Shown piece by piece: positions 48,261 to 60,103 of a DNA stretch of 64,000 nt. This DNA is from Gossypium raimondii (lineage: Eukaryota > Streptophyta > Magnoliopsida > Malvales > Malvaceae): positions 26,474,001 through 26,538,000 of the forward strand of contig NC_068569.1 in NCBI RefSeq assembly GCF_025698545.1. The letters run 5' to 3'. The notes beneath the pieces were generated by a model. It did not search any database and was not told where the DNA came from. It was given only the letters and a program-made list of their open reading frames with translations. How positions within the stretch are numbered: the stretch's first letter is position 1; every line of letters begins with the position of its first letter. The translations under genes and the position numbers were made by a program.

Positions 48261-48493
48261 TTTTATTTATTAAAATTTTACTCACTTACCAAAAATAAAA
48301 TTCATTTAGAATTGAAAATTAATTACCTTAAATTTTGAATAAAATTATCAACAATTTTTTTCTTTTTGGATAAAATTAGGTGTATATAGTGGAAAATTAA
48401 ATTTTGTTTTATATACTTTTATGCTTTTGTATATAATTAATATTTTAAAATTTTAATGGTTAAACTTTACAATATATTTCTAGTTATATAAGT

Positions 48494-48915
48494 AGATGAG
48501 TAGAAAACAACCTTGGGGATGGGATTTTAGAGAGATCGGGATTAGAGTTTTCCCTATAAAGCTTGATCTAAGAAAATTGAATCAGTTGATGAGGATTTAC
48601 AGAGTTCAAAGGGATATTTGAGAGCGTATAAGAATGACGGTTGACAATTGTAAACACCAAAGCCTTGAGCCAAGTGGTGCCAGCTTTGGGCTTAGAGGCA
48701 ACAATGATATCATCATCAAGAGCCTGGAAATATTTCTGAAATGAGATTATGGATGAAGTGGGAACACGAGAAGAAGGGATCCAAAAGCCTTGGAATTGGG
48801 TTAAACCTAGCGCATATGCATTAGATGCTGCAGCAGAAGGTGAGACATTTGGGGTGGATGTTTCCAGGCTACTTTCCTTGCTCTCCATAATATTGTAATT
48901 GCAATGATTTAGCAC
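48494..48915 (-). pseudogene. Sulfotransferase SOT C, N-terminal remnant
   Basis: Residues 1-112 match A and E almost exactly, including PKAGTTWLKAL, but a TAG (LIQFS-stop) replaces the GAG codon at about residue 116, near 48569. The frame then runs on to about residue 138, where a deletion of roughly 1 kb joins it to 3' flank sequence (TATAAGTAGATGAG). H140 and everything after it is lost. The TATA box upstream is kept. Confidence 0.9.
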
Positions 48916-49220
48916 AATCAGTATATATAATATTATTGCTCAAAAATCACAGGTGCTGAAAATAATGTGTTTTTTTAATATCTATTTATTAGCTTAATTA
49001 CGTCTTCCAATGGTTAAATTACTGAAAAAAGCAACATTTTTGAAGATTAGTTTATTAGCATTTGGGTTTTGTGGAAGATTTGGTGGATGTCACCACGTTC
49101 ATGGGAGGCTCAACTAAGTCATTGAGTTTGGATCACTACAAATTTGATTATTTTATAACACTAGAATCACTACGTCTCAAGCGATATGAGGCTTTAATTT
49201 TCTTTTCGATTTAAGTTCAT

Positions 49221-52093
49221 TGTACAACCCAAATTTGCTCGGGGCCCAAAAACCCAATACACCACAACCCAAATCAGAAAACAAAACAAGCCCAACACTG
49301 CCCAAAACTCAGAACCCAATTACAAAACCAAGCCCAAATACCAACCCACCTAGACCTAGCCCAATTCAGCCCAACAAGCCCACTATCAGCAGAAACAAAT
49401 AACTAAACCTAACCCTAGGTGCGGTCTTCTGATCCTTGACCTACCAGCCACCACCGCCGCAAGTCTGCCACCGCCGCTGTCACGTCGACCGTCGCCTATC
49501 AATCATCTGCAGGAAGAAACTAAACACGCAAGCAGCAAAAAAAAAATAGAAAAATGGAAACAAATCTGCTATAAAAGCCAAACACCACTTCTGTATTTTT
49601 TTTACGACTTGTTAATGAAAAAGCAGAGAAAAAGCTTTTAAATAGGTTGACTCAAGTTTTACTGTTTCTTTATTTCGTGTTCTTGTTCATTTTTCTCATT
49701 ATTATTTGTGTTTGTTTATTTTTTGCGAACCTTTTTCAACAAAAAACAAAAGGGAAAGGGGAAGATACCTGTTTGCTTCGAAAGCCGACACTGGAGCCCA
49801 TTTTCGTCGTCACCGGAGTCAAACAGGGAGAGGGGTCTTTTTCTTTTTCTGTTGGTCCCACGGTTGAGATGGCGTAGCCTTCGGGGACGCCGTGAAGTGA
49901 GGGCTGAAAAGCCCGTTTTGCGAGACTCCGGGCACTGGCCATGGAGGCGGCGCGGCGGAAGCCAGGATCTAAGGGCCGGATGTTCTGAAGGAGAAAGAGA
50001 AGTTTTGAAAGTTTTTTTAAAAAAATTGTAAAAATGGCATTTTCAAAAAAAATTTAAGTTTAATAATGATATCCAAACAGCGCTGTTTTGACAATAGGGG
50101 TCAGGTGCCCAAACGATGTCATTTTGGCCCTGACCCGCGATCCGACCCGTCCACCCTCAGGATCCGCGTGTTTCTGCTGTGAAAGGATATTTCGCACGAG
50201 ATCCCTCCTCTTTTGCGCCTCAGTATAATCTGGTCCCATCTCGTTTTTTAATTTGGCCACTTAACTTTTCGCACGGTTCATTTTAGTCTGCAATGAAATG
50301 CTACGTACTAGGATTGGGAATATTGCCCGATCGGCCCTTCCCCCTTTTAGTGTGTACTATTTTAGTCCTGGGCCATCCTTTTACTTATTTACAGATTTAA
50401 ACCCCGAATCTTGTTTCAAAGTTTAATTTAATCCTTTTGTTATTGTTTATTTCCTTAATAATTTGATATTATTACTGTTATTATTAATTATTATTGCAAT
50501 TATTTGTTCATTGATATATATTTTTTAACTTGAAATCTTTGTTATACATATACATATACATGTGTTTTATATATATATATACACATATGCATTTTGTTAT
50601 AATTTATCCATATATACAAATATGTATCTATATACATTTTTTTCATAATTATATATATATATATATATCTACATATATGTCTATAAATGTATTTTATTTT
50701 CATATATATATATACTTACATATTCTTTATACTTTTATAATGTGTATTTTGTATATATACATATTCTTTATATTTCATAATTCATGTATACCTACACATA
50801 TACTTTTTATATTCCATGATTGTTATATACATACATGTATGTACATAAACATTGACATATATTTTTATGTATAATAGTTGTAAAATATGTGTATATATTT
50901 TCATATTTCCATAATTTTATACACATATATACATCTTTTATATTTTTATTCATTTTCTTCGTTTATTTATTTATTTACATGTCCGTTATTATTATTTTTT
51001 TACGCCTTAGATTTTATTCGTTTATTACATGTTATTGTGCATACGTGATTGATTATGCTTATATATATTTGTCTTCTTTTTTATTTACCTTTCGTTCTTG
51101 TTCGTATTGTTTTTTTCTTGCATTATCATCCTTGTTATTCCATTACACCCATTTTTACTTAGATTCGTGAAAAAGGAAAATTTCAAAAATAAAAGCAATA
51201 CTCAGTATTTGGGATCTTCGAGAGGATTGAGCCCTAACGTATTGGGTTCCAATTTTCTTCGTTGAATCTAAATAATCGAGAAAGCTCTTTAATCAAAAAA
51301 ACATAAATAAAAGCTCATTATCGGGAATTCAATACGTTGTGTCCTAACGCATTGGATATGACACATTGTTTTCTCGAGATGAGGATTTTTCTAAAAAATA
51401 AATAAAGGCAATGTTCAATGTTTAGAATTCTGAGAAATTATGCTCTAATATATTGGGCTGCAATTTTTTCATCTGACATAAACAATTGAATATCTTTTTA
51501 AATTTTATTGCACGAGTTTTTAGATAAAGCTCATTTTTGAGGAGGTGAAAAATCATGCCCTAACTCATTGGGTATGATATTTTCTCTCTCTATTATTGGG
51601 CTGCAATTTTTTCATCTGACATAAACAATTGAATATCTTTTTAAATTTTATTGCATGAGTTTTTAGACAAAGCTCATTTTTGAGGAGGTGAAAAATCATG
51701 CCCTAACTCATTGGGTATGATATTTTCTCTCTCTAAAAGGAGAAGGTCTTAAGTGGCTAATTTGATTTATCCAAGTTTTTTAATACAAGGATTGTATTTT
51801 AAAATCTTTGCACACTTTTGATATTAAGACACCAATTAATCAACTAGGTACCAATTTTGGGAGTTACGAGGGTGCTAATCCTTCCTCGTACGTCACCGAC
51901 TCCCGAACCTATTTTTTTGAATTTCGCAGACCAAAAGCATTGTTTTAATAAATCTACACCGTTTATTAAAAACAACCGTTTTATGAGGTGACCCGATTAC
52001 ATCTTATCAAAAAAGATAGGTGGCGACTCCCACTTTCGTTTTTATTTTTCAAAACCCAAGTCTACCCCGTTTTCACAAAAAATGGTGTCAACA
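49221..52093 (+). mobile_element. Solo LTR, gypsy type, 2873 bp
   Basis: Starts TGTACAACCC and ends GGTGTCAACA. A 5-bp target duplication TTCAT lies at 49216-49220 and 52094-52098. The uninterrupted site (AAGTTCATCTTTAAG) is present upstream of SOT A (about 41038-41052) and SOT E (about 55248-55262). No internal region or second LTR remains, as after LTR-LTR recombination. An internal tandem duplication of 143 bp lies at 51452-51594 and 51595-51737. Hydrophobic low-complexity frames in the AT-rich part (50530-51170) are not genes. It sits 305 bp upstream of the SOT C start. Confidence 0.88.
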
Positions 52094-52372
52094 TTCATCT
52101 TTAAGAAAATATTTTTGCTGAGAAAAAAAAAAAGGTTATCTGGGTTGGAGTATTGTGTGCCTTGATGCACTTTATTATCTTTTTTGTTCTAATGTTTTTT
52201 TTTAAAATAAAATATCTTTGATTTCTTAGAAAAATAAGAATATTTAATAATTTCAAAAATATTTGAAATTTATTATTAATATGAAAATAAAAAAAAGCCA
52301 AAATCCCTAATTTTTTGATACATGATTTTGTAGCTGCTAGGCAAAGGATTAAAATAATTCATTATAATCTTT

Positions 52373-52525
52373 CATTATAACTTGAGATGACGATATCAAA
52401 TGGATTACGGGTTATATAAATACTCTGATAATTCGAACGTTTGATGGAATCGGTTAGCATTAGATACAGAAGATGAGTAGAAAATAACCTTGGGGACAGG
52501 ATTTTAGAGAGATCAGGATGTGCGC
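52373..52525 (-). pseudogene. Sulfotransferase SOT D, small remnant
   Basis: About 50 codons matching F (DLSKILSPRLFSTHLLYLML, YITRNPFDIVIS), with the same 3' breakpoint as F (FDIVIS then SYNERL). The upstream side is cut at 52525 by an LTR fragment. Confidence 0.85.
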
Positions 52526-53408
52526 CCGAGGGAAAGGTGCGGCGCACATGGCTTAGGAGGAGCTAGGGTTTTCTGAAAATGTTTTAGGTTTTTGGGTCAC
52601 TTGGGCCATTAGGGTTTTCTTTTTATTTGGGCCGTTGGGTCATATTGTAAATGACTTTAAATTGGCTGTAAATGGACTGGGCAATTATCATTTATTTTTG
52701 TTTGGTTTTTTATGTCTAGGGCCGGGCAAATTTGGGTTATTACAGCTGCCCCTCTTTGCTCATTGTCTTGTAACGAGAATAGAGCAAAGGCTTTTAAGAA
52801 AGAGCAATTTTGCCTGGTCTCGCTGAATTTTTTTTGGTGCTTATTCTCTTCAAGTAGCCTCATTCCAATCCACTGCGTCTTTAGGAATATAGGAAATGTT
52901 GCTTCAATCTGCTCTACTGTAACTGCTCTACTGCAACTTCAGGGAGATAACATTTGCTATGATCTGCTCTACTGCAACTTCAGAGAGATAAGATCAATAA
53001 CTTATAGCTTCAATTTGTTCCACTGTAACTTCAGGGAGATAAGATTGGTATCTTCAACCTGCTCCACTGCAACTTCAGGGAGATAAGGTTTGTGGCTTTA
53101 ATCTACTCCACTGCAACTTCAGGGAGATAAGATTGGTTATCTTCAGTCTGCTCCACTACAACTTCAAGGAGATAAAAATTGCTATGGTAGATTTAATCCG
53201 ACCTACTGCAACCTCAGAGGTATAGGATTCATTGTTTTAATCTGCTCCACTGCAACTTCAGAGAGATAGGATTAATAGCTTCAATTTGCTCCACTGTAAC
53301 TTCATGGAGATAAGATTCGTTATCTTTAGTCTGTTCCATAGCAAATTCAGGGAGATAAGACTAGTAACTTCAACCTACTCCACTGCAACTTCAAGGAGAT
53401 AAGGTTTA
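52526..53408 (-). mobile_element. Gypsy-type 3' end fragment: LTR piece plus tandem repeats
   Basis: On the minus strand an LTR starts TGTAATAACCCAAATTTGCC at about 52743 and runs left to 52526. It resembles the start of the solo LTR at 57147-59099. It is preceded by the purine tract AAAGAGGGGCAGC. Further inward lies the tandem array 52905-53405. The fragment separates SOT D from the 3' flank of SOT E. Confidence 0.65.
52905..53405 (+). repeat. Minisatellite, about 8-9 degenerate units of about 55-60 bp
   Basis: Each unit contains CTCCACTGCAACTTCAGGGA followed by GATAAG and a variable A/T-rich part. Such arrays are known from the 3' untranslated region of gypsy elements. Spacing and sequence vary from unit to unit. 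Confidence 0.85.
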
Positions 53409-53970
53409 CAATTTAGAATTGAAAAACTAATTACCTTAAATTTTGAATAAAATTATCAACAATTTTTTTCTTTTTTGGATAAAATTAGGTGCATATAGTG
53501 GAAAATTAAATTTTGTTTTATATACTTTTATGCTTTTGTATATAATGAATATTTTAAAATTTTGGATAAAATTCTATGCGAAATTTCATTACTATCAAAT
53601 GCTCAAATTTCGAGAAACTAATAATATTAGAAAAGTAATGCTGAAAACATAAATTTATTAGAAAATAGGTAACTTGATGCGAACACATCAACACACAAAA
53701 GGTAGACATAAAACAAAAGGAAAAAAAATACAACATTTTACAATAAAGGAAAAACTTTGTACATGACATTTTTTGGTAGAATGAAACATAAACTATGTGA
53801 TTACAACCACTAGTTTCATTATAATACTAAGGTTTTGTTACGATATTCTAACAATATGTTTTTCACTATATTTGGAGGAGCAACAAATAATTGTAAACTA
53901 ACAAATTGGGTAGCGATTTTAGCCATGCAATCTGCAACTTCATTCTGAGAGCAAATATTACTAAAAAAAT

Positions 53971-54948
53971 TTACTTGAATATTAAACCAGATCCACTTAA
54001 TTTTTCTTCTAAAATGTTATTGAAACGCTTCACAGCAGCAGGAGTGAGATAATTAACATAATCAACCACTTTTCCACTCCTGAAAAACAAATTATTAGGT
54101 AATATTGCTTTTGCCATTTTTCCAGTTTTGTTGACCTCCAAATCTTTCAAATTGTTGAAACTGCAAAAATCAACAATTTGGTTAACCACACCTGTTTTCT
54201 TTTCTGCCATGGAGAAAGGAAATCCTAAGAATTCAGCCAATCTCTTTGTTTGAGCCACTGGATCTTCCTTCAACTCTTCATATCTCAAGAACAATACTTT
54301 CGATGGCTTCTCCAAGCTCATGTTCCAGTACCCTAAAACATGGTCCCAAAAGGGTCCATACCCTTCTTCACCTCTACAAAACATCTCAAAACAGTCTTCC
54401 ACTGACGAATCATCCAAAAATCTAAAAAAGTGCCAAAGTGAGACAACGATGTCAAACGGATTACGGATTATATAAATAATCCGACAATTTGAACGTTTGA
54501 TGGAATCGGCTAGCATTTGATATGGGAGATGAGTAGAAAACAACCTTGGGGATGGGATTTTAGAGAGATCGGGATTTGGGTTTTTCCTATAAAGCTTGAA
54601 CTCAAAAAATGGAATCAGTTGATGAGGATTTGCAGAGTTCAAAGGGGTATTTGAGAGCGTATAAGAGTGACGGTTGACAATTGTAAACACCAAAGCCTTG
54701 AGCCAAGTGGTGCCAGCTTTGGGCTTAGAGGCAACAATGATATCATCATCAAGAGCCTGGAAATATTTCTGAAATGAGATTATGGATGAAGTGGGAACAC
54801 GCGGAGAAGGGATCCAAAAGCCTTGGAATTGTGTTAAACCTAGCGCATATGCATTAGATGCTGCAGCAGAAGGTGAGACATTTGGGGTGGATGTTTCCAG
54901 GCTACTTTCCTTGCTCTCCATAATATTGTAATTGCAATGATTTAGCAC
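53971..54948 (-). CDS. Cytosolic sulfotransferase (SOT E), full-length with altered motif
   Basis: One exon of 325 residues, very close to SOT A. PKAGTTWLKAL and STHLPY are intact. Two changes affect conserved parts: IIYIIRNPFDIVVS (I for T before RNP) and RSGKVVDYVNYLT, where the glycine of the family GDW-type motif is V. It also lacks one residue (PNNLFF for PNNKLFF). The motif helps bind PAPS, so lowered activity is possible, by inference. The TATA box and 590 bp of upstream flank match SOT A. It heads the E-F pair. Met10 (54921) is a possible alternative start. Confidence 0.8.
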   Translation of the reverse strand: MLNHCNYNIMESKESSLETSTPNVSPSAAASNAYALGLTQFQGFWIPSPRVPTSSIISFQKYFQALDDDIIVASKPKAGTTWLKALVFTIVNRHSYTLSNTPLNSANPHQLIPFFEFKLYRKNPNPDLSKIPSPRLFSTHLPYQMLADSIKRSNCRIIYIIRNPFDIVVSLWHFFRFLDDSSVEDCFEMFCRGEEGYGPFWDHVLGYWNMSLEKPSKVLFLRYEELKEDPVAQTKRLAEFLGFPFSMAEKKTGVVNQIVDFCSFNNLKDLEVNKTGKMAKAILPNNLFFRSGKVVDYVNYLTPAAVKRFNNILEEKLSGSGLIFK

Positions 54949-55520
54949 AATTAGTATATATAATATTCTTGCTCAAAAATCACAGGTGCTGAAAATAATG
55001 GGGTTTTTTTTTAATATCTATTTATTTGCTTAATTACGTCTTCCAATGGTTAAATTACTGAAAAAAGCAACATTTTTAAAGATAAGTTTATTAGCATTTG
55101 GGTTTTGTGGAAGATTTGGTGGATATCACCACGTTCATGGGAGGCACAACTAAGTCGTTTAGTTTGGATCACTACAAATTTGATTATTTTATAACACTAG
55201 AATCACTACGTCTCAAATGATTGAGGCTTTAATTTTCTTTTCGATTTAAGTTCATCTTTAAGAAAATATTTTCGCTGAGAAAAAAAAAAAAAGGTTATCT
55301 GGGTTGGGGTATTGTGTGCCTTGATGCACTTTATTATCTTTTTTGTTCTAATGTTTTTTTTTTAAAATAAAATATCTTTGATTTCTTAGAAAAATAAGAA
55401 TATTTAATAATTTCAAAAATATTTGAAATTTATTATTAATATAAAAATAAAAAAAGCCAAAATCCCTAATTTTTTGATACATGATTTTGTAGCTGCTAAG
55501 CAAAGGATTAAAATAATTCA

Positions 55521-56036
55521 TTATAATCTTTCATTATAACTTGAGATGACGATATCAAACGGATTACGGGTTATATAAATACTCTGATAATTCGAACGTT
55601 TGATGGAATCGGTTAGCATTAGATACAGAAGATGAGTAGAAAATAACCTTGGGGACAGGATTTTAGAGAGATCAGGATTAGGGTTTTCCTTATAAAATTT
55701 GATCTCAAAATGTGAAATTAGTTGATGAGGATTTGCAGAGTTCAAAGGAGTATTTGAGAGCGTCTAAGAATGACGGTTGACAATTGTAAACACCAAAACC
55801 TTGAGCCAAGTGGTGCCAGCTTTCGGCTTAGAGGCAACAAAAATATCTTCATCTACAGCCTGGAAATATTTCTGAAATGAGATTATGGATGAAATGGGAG
55901 CAATACGAGAGGGGATCCAAAAGCCTTGGAATTGGGTTAAACCTAGGGCAGAAGGTGAGATATTTGGGGTGGATGATGCCAGGCTACTTTTCTTGCTCTC
56001 CATGATATTGTAATTCCAATGATTCAGAACAATCAA
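55521..56036 (-). pseudogene. Sulfotransferase SOT F, nonsense and truncated
   Basis: Begins MIVLNHWNYNIMESKKSS and keeps PKAGTTWLKVL. A TAG replaces the tyrosine codon after NRHS (near 55763). The same frame then runs on (NSANPHQLISHFEIKFYKEN, STHLLY with the histidine kept) to RNPFDIVIS, where homology ends near 55540. The C-terminal 155 residues are absent. It is closest to B and D. It lacks seven residues of the N-terminal spacer found in A. Confidence 0.88.
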
Positions 56037-57141
56037 TATATATAATATTCTTGCTCAAAAATCACAGGTGTTGTAATAATGGTTTTTTTTATATCTATTT
56101 ATTAGTTTAATTACGTCTTCCAATGGTTAAATAATTGAAAAACACAACATTTTTGAAGATTAGTTTATTAGCATTTGGTGGATGACACCACGTTCGTGGT
56201 AGGCGCAATTAAGTCATTGGCTTTAGATGACTACAAATTTGATTATTTTATAACACTAGAATCATCATAATAAATTAATGACTACGTGCTTTAATTTTCT
56301 TTTTAATTTAAGTTGATCTTTAATAAAATATTTTTGCTGAGCCAGAAAAAGTTAATCTCAATCAAATTGTTTAATGTTGATCTGGGTTGGGGTAATGTGT
56401 GCCTTGATACACTTTGTTATCTTCCTTGTTCTAATGTTCTGTTTTTCTAATAAAATATCTTTGATTGCTTAGAAAAATAATATCATTTAATAATTCTAAA
56501 ATATTGAAATTTATTATTAATCTAAAAATAATGAAAAGTCAAACATGATTTTGTACCCACTAGGCAAAGGATTAAAATAATTAATTATAGTCTTTCATAA
56601 AATAAAACAATTAATTACACAAAATTTTCCTTTTAATTATATTAAATAATTAATAACTTAATATTTAACTAACTAAATTTAAAAATAAACTTTTGACCAT
56701 GGTAAGAAATTATTCACAGGAATTAGGGTAAAATCAGAGGTGCTCGCAGGGGCCGGCGCCTCTAAAATAGAAAATTTTTTATTTACACCCTTTGAAATTT
56801 TTTAAAATTTTAAATTATAAAAGATAAAATTGCACTTTAGCTCCCTTAAAAATGATAAAAATTTAATTTAATTATTTAAAAATTACAAAGATAAAAGCTA
56901 TTAAAATGGTGAAATTCTATTTTTACTATCATAAAAATTATAATTTAATTTCGACCCCTATAAAATTTTTCTGGTTTGACCCTGCATATAGTGAAAAAAT
57001 ATAATATGTTAAAACCAAAATATAACATGACTAAAAACAACAAAATCACGACATAAATTCATGAACTTACAAAAATATATATATAAGAATTATTAATGTG
57101 TTACAATTAATATTAAAAATCACAAGCACATCTCGAATATG
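56037..57141. other. Upstream flank of SOT F and spacer
   Basis: Bases 56037-56605 are a diverged copy of the SOT upstream flank. Bases 56733-56985 are a copy of the short foldback family (GGGGCCGGCGCCTCT near the left end). No gene in the rest. Confidence 0.55.
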
Positions 57142-57146
57142 GGTAC

Positions 57147-59099
57147 TGTTGACACCATTTTTTTGATGAAAACGGGCTTGACTTGGATTTTAAAACGAAA
57201 AAAAGGGGAGTCGTCACCAATCCTTTTTGATAAGGTGTCATCGGGTCACCTTGAAAAATAGTTGTTTTTAATAAACAATTTGATTTTATTAAAACAACGG
57301 TTTTGGTCCACAAAATTTAGAAAAACAGGTTCGGGAGTCGGTTACGCACGAGGAAGGATTAGCACCCTTGATACGCCCAAAATTTGGTACCTAGTTGATT
57401 ACTTAATGTCTTAGTGTCGAAAACTGAAAACTTTAAAGAGATTCAAAATACGATCCTAAAAAAACTTGAATGACATGGATTGAGATTTAAGAGGATATTT
57501 GGCTATTTGGTCAAACGAAAAAATCGAAACCCAGCACATTAGGGCACGTTTTCTCGAATTTCCAAACGCAAAATATTGTCTTACTTTGAAATTTTAAAGG
57601 ATATTTGGCTATTTGATCGAACGAAAAAAACGAAACCCAACACATTAGGGCATGCTTTCTCAAATTCCCAAATGCGAAACATTGCCTTTATTATTTTTTA
57701 GAAATCCTCATATCGAGAAAACAACATGTCATATCCAATGCGTTAGGACACGACGTATCGAATTCTCGATACGAGAATACATGCCGAAAAATTTACTTTT
57801 TTAAAAAGACATTTAATTATCTCAGGTTTAGAAAAGGGATCATGCCCAGTAAGTTAGGACAAGATCTTTTCTTAATTCCCGAGATCGTTTAAAAACTCGA
57901 GTTTGCAAAGATTCATGTCTTTAGATTTATTGTGAAAGTCGAAACTCAGTAAGTTAGGGTACGACTTTCTCAAATCTAAACACGAAATTTTGTTTATTCA
58001 AAATTCATAATTCATACATCGAATGAAATAATTTAACACGAAATAGTAGAAATAAGATATGATGTTAATATGCGTAACTAAATAAAGATGAATAAGATGA
58101 TGTAAAAAAAACACGAGTAATAACAACGAAAATAAGATAAATAAAAAGAACAGATCAATAACATACGAAATAGCAATGTATACAAGCAAATAAAATTAAA
58201 GCATTCTTTCAAATCAATAATGAAAATGAAAATGAAATAAAATAAATAAATAAATGAATAAAATTATAAAAAAGGTAAAAAGATATATATGTATATGCAT
58301 AAAAATATAAAAAATATGAAAAATCTTTTTAAGGGGCTTCCCTGACCCTCCCAAAACGGCGCCGTTTGGTAAAGGCTATAAAAGCCAAAATTTTTCAAAA
58401 TTCCTCATTTTTTCTTTTTCTCAAAAAAAAAAAACCCTTAAAAAACTCTCAAGCCTCCCCCCTTTCTCTGATGTCCGGCCTGGAATTCGGTGAGGAGAGC
58501 CGCCGTCGACGCCGTCGCACCGGCTACCGTGTACGGTGGCCAGAAAAATAAAAAAAGGTATTTTTTTTACGTTTATACATTATATAGATATATATAGTTT
58601 TAAAAAATAAAAGAAACAAAATCGAATACAAATAGTTTCGAAAGGAAAAAAATAAAGAGAAAAAATAAAAATAGAAAAGGAAAATAGATATACCGAAAAA
58701 AGGGTTTTTGAATCTGCTTGTTTTGCTTTTTTATTTCTTCAAATCGTGAAAGAGGGGCCGAACCCATTATAGATGTTTGAATGGCTTTATATAGCCATTG
58801 TTACAAGTTGTTTCTATTTTTTTCTATTTTTTCACTGTTGCGTGTTGCAGGTGGCTGAGGCGGCAAGTGGGCGACGTTGGTAGCAGTGGCAGAGGGCAGG
58901 TGAGCGGCAATGGGACAGTGGCGGCGCGGTGCCAGAAGACCAAGGGTCTAAAGACCCTTGGTGCGGCGCTAGGGTTTCTTTTCTGAAACACTAGCTTGAC
59001 TTTGGGGGGAAATGGGCCAGTTGGGCCTTGTTTTGAGCCTTGGGTTATTGGGTCTTGTAATTGGGCTTGCCTGGGCTTAGGGCGAAATTGGGCTGTACA
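57147..59099 (-). mobile_element. Solo LTR, gypsy type, 1953 bp
   Basis: On the minus strand it starts TGTACAGCCCAATTTCGCCC and ends AATGGTGTCAACA. A 5-bp target duplication GGTAC lies at 57142-57146 and 59100-59104. It shares its ends with the LTRs at 49221-52093 and 26561-29184. Several spaced copies of a CTAA(C/T)GCATTGGG-like motif (here in complement, CCCAACACATTAGGG) lie at 57530-57960. Confidence 0.88.
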
Positions 59100-59330
59100 G
59101 GTACAAATGTATAAATATTATTTAAAAGTAAATTTGTATGATAAATTATGTGATAAATTAATACACAATACAAACATGACATAAAATGTGATTCATTTTA
59201 TAGATTGAATGAAAAAATAAATTATATGTGCGAATTAAAAATAATATGACCATGTGAAACACTAAATACAAAACAATATAGATCGTCTTTGATTTCACTT
59301 TATGCTTATTGTTCATGTCAAAAGCCGGAG

Positions 59331-60103
59331 TTGTTAGGTGATTATTGAATCATTTGAAGATTTCTGAATTTTTTGCGTTGAAAGGGTGGGTTTTTTAAGA
59401 GGACAGTGATTTTTTGAGATTGAAGCTTGTTGGGAGATTAGATTTCCATTTCTTGGGTTCTCGAATGATGATGAACGCAGTAGTGGAACTGGAAAATTTT
59501 TTGTGGGGCTGAAATTAAATTATATATTTTTATGATATTAAAAATATAATTTTATCATTTTAATAGTCTATATCTTTATAATTTTTAAAAGGTTAAATCA
59601 AATTTTTATTATTTTTGAGGGGTCAAAATATAATTTTACTATTACTAATTTAAAATTTTATAAATTATAAAGTGCCTAAATTGAAAATGTATCATTTTAG
59701 AGGAGGCCATGGCTCCCCTGGGTCTCTTAGTGGCTCCGCCACTAGATGAACATCGATGATTCTAAACTTTTCTCTTGTTGCCAGCCTTATTTCCTTTCAA
59801 GGCATTTGTAGGGATCTTTCAAAGTTTAATATTGCCTTGTTAGCTAAACAAGGATGGAAATTGATAATAATCTAAAATGACATACTTTTATGTGTTAATT
59901 GCATATCTATTTTGAGTATGATCCTATTAATTTGAGTTTTTATTAAGATTTTTTTTATCTTTTAGGCACTAAATTGCAGGAAAAAGGAAATTCGAAGGAA
60001 AAAAGCGTGAATTTAAAAACAAAATGGGTCAGCATGCAAAATAGGAAAGAAGTGGTGCCGAATATACAAAGTATGAAAGACTTGAGGCAAAAATTCAAAA
60101 AAG
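59331..60103 (+). repeat. Direct repeat, copy 1 (partner at 63232-64000)
   Basis: About 770 bp of high similarity from TTGTTAGGTGATTATTGAAT to AAAATTCAAAAAAG. It contains a short foldback element (59490-59745) and a LINE scrap at about 59790-59870 (DLSKFNIALLAKQGWKL). The copy at 63232 reaches the window edge, so the repeat is longer. Confidence 0.85.

Noticed and set aside
50530..51170. Hydrophobic Y/I/F-rich frames, possibly membrane proteins
   Set aside because: They come from TATA- and CATA-type simple repeats inside a solo LTR.
52905..53405. CRISPR-like array
   Set aside because: Repeat units are degenerate and longer than CRISPR repeats, spacers are not unique, and the setting is a plant retroelement.
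57113..57313. 66-codon frame on the minus strand
   Set aside because: Lies across the border of the solo LTR and has no known similarity.
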